DNA of 64,000 bases from the NCBI GenBank assembly GCA_963816855.1, contig CAWFMA010000013.1:1-64000 (forward strand). Direction: 5' to 3'. The position numbers and the translations under genes are program-made. This document shows, one piece after another, positions 63,495 to 64,000 of the stretch (the stretch's first letter is position 1; every line of letters begins with the position of its first letter). The notes under the pieces were generated by a model. That model had not been told where the DNA came from. It searched no databases and worked only from the letters and a program-made list of their open reading frames with translations. The DNA comes from DASTFP01 sp963816855 (GTDB lineage: Bacteria > Verrucomicrobiota > Verrucomicrobiia > Chthoniobacterales > Terrimicrobiaceae).

Positions 63495-64000
63495 TGCAAG
63501 CGCTCCCGGCCGTAAAGCAGCAGCATGGCGACGATGACAACCCCATAAATAATCTGACGCCCAGCTTCCGGCACCTGGACCACTGAAAGTATCGATTGCA
63601 GCAGCGTGATTAGGATTGCGCCAGCGACCGTGCCGAGGAATGTGCCGCGGCCGCCGAGGATACTTGTGCCGCCGAGCACCACGGCGGCGATCGCCGGGAG
63701 CAGGTACGGGTCTCCCATCGCCTGATAGGCGTGGGTCGAGTAGCCAGCGAGCAGAACGCCGGAAAAAGCCGCGCAAGCGCCTGAAATAGCGAAGCATGCG
63801 AGAGTCACGCGACGTGTATCAACACCAGAGAGGTAAGCCGCCCGCTCGCAATTGCCGATGGCGTAGACGCGACGGCCGAAGATCGACCGGGTCAGGGACA
63901 CTACCACAAAGAGGCCGACTGTCAGCCAGACCCAAACCGTATTGGGTATACCGGCCAGTGATCGGTCAACGGCGATCAGGTGCATCGCGGCGGTGGCGCG
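63488..64000 (-). CDS. Sugar ABC transporter permease (RbsC-like), partial
   Basis: The C-terminal ~170 residues of a ribose/xylose-type ABC permease, with the N-terminus beyond the window edge. TVGLFVVVSLTRSIFGRRVYAIGNCERAAYLSGVDTRRVTLACFAISGACAAFSGVLLAGYS is the typical middle block (G-N-xxAAxxSGI), and then YLLPAIAAVVLGGTSILGGRGTFLGTVAGAILITLLQSIL. It ends REERLHQ-like with GRERLHQ. The frame stays open to the last base. The matching ATPase and binding protein would be in the next DNA to the right. Confidence 0.9.
   Translation of the reverse strand, partial: RATAAMHLIAVDRSLAGIPNTVWVWLTVGLFVVVSLTRSIFGRRVYAIGNCERAAYLSGVDTRRVTLACFAISGACAAFSGVLLAGYSTHAYQAMGDPYLLPAIAAVVLGGTSILGGRGTFLGTVAGAILITLLQSILSVVQVPEAGRQIIYGVVIVAMLLLYGRERLHQ

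Overview
The window is GC-rich, gene-dense bacterial DNA from an aerobic Gram-negative-type organism, with outer-membrane beta-barrel, lipoprotein and ExbB/ExbD genes. The mix of families (fused cytochrome b-cytochrome c, CtaG fused to an iron-sulfur membrane domain, caa3 oxidase, GTP-type PEP carboxykinase, ExbB/ExbD next to a large TPR protein, many tiny lipoproteins) fits Verrucomicrobiota best. That placement is an inference from gene families; no rRNA or marker-gene comparison was possible.

Layout. (1) 1-12.6 kb is accessory and partly decayed. It holds a frameshifted sulfite-oxidase-like/cytochrome c gene, small lipoproteins, a LytTR remnant, phage/plasmid-type replication and ParB-like remnants, a truncated beta-barrel gene, an intact P-type cation ATPase, a small Tat-signal protein with six W-I/V-N-R repeats, a CorA-like transporter and an IS5/IS427-type insertion sequence. 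(2) 12.6-17.9 kb carries a DUF2252 protein, PEP carboxykinase and an AI-2E-type permease. (3) 18.0-28.2 kb is a minus-strand respiratory operon: caa3 oxidase (coxB-coxA-coxC), a membrane protein, a dihaem cytochrome c lipoprotein, a Rieske protein, a cytochrome b-c fusion, a CtaG/4Fe-4S fusion and a small periplasmic protein. It can carry electrons from quinol to oxygen without a classical cytochrome c1. (4) 28.3-32.6 kb has an M15 peptidase and a TetR-HlyD-ABC exporter operon resembling ybhGFSR. (5) 32.7-36.2 kb, minus strand: glucosamine-6-phosphate deaminase, a PIG-L deacetylase and UvrC. (6) 36.3-45.2 kb: ExbB-ExbD-TPR, a frameshifted secreted protein, PurU, a FabZ-like dehydratase, TauE and DUF1634 proteins, and an MFS exporter. 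(7) 45.3-50.5 kb: NuoG, NuoH, a DUF485 protein and a sodium/solute symporter. (8) 50.5-59.6 kb: ffh-rpsP-khpA, lipoproteins, then tyrA-aroA-cmk-plsC joined by 4-nt overlaps, a homocysteine-methyltransferase-like gene and rpsT. (9) 59.6-63.5 kb: a Met(CAT) tRNA, an intact tyrosine recombinase, decayed DNA and a second, broken recombinase, together looking like an old mobile element. The window ends inside a sugar ABC permease gene.

The observations most worth following are the Tat-signal WINR-repeat protein (a possible orphan precursor of a cyclophane-type modified peptide), the inferred CTG start of tyrA, the methyltransferase homologue that has lost its zinc cysteine pair, the CtaG/iron-sulfur fusion, and the frame-broken genes.
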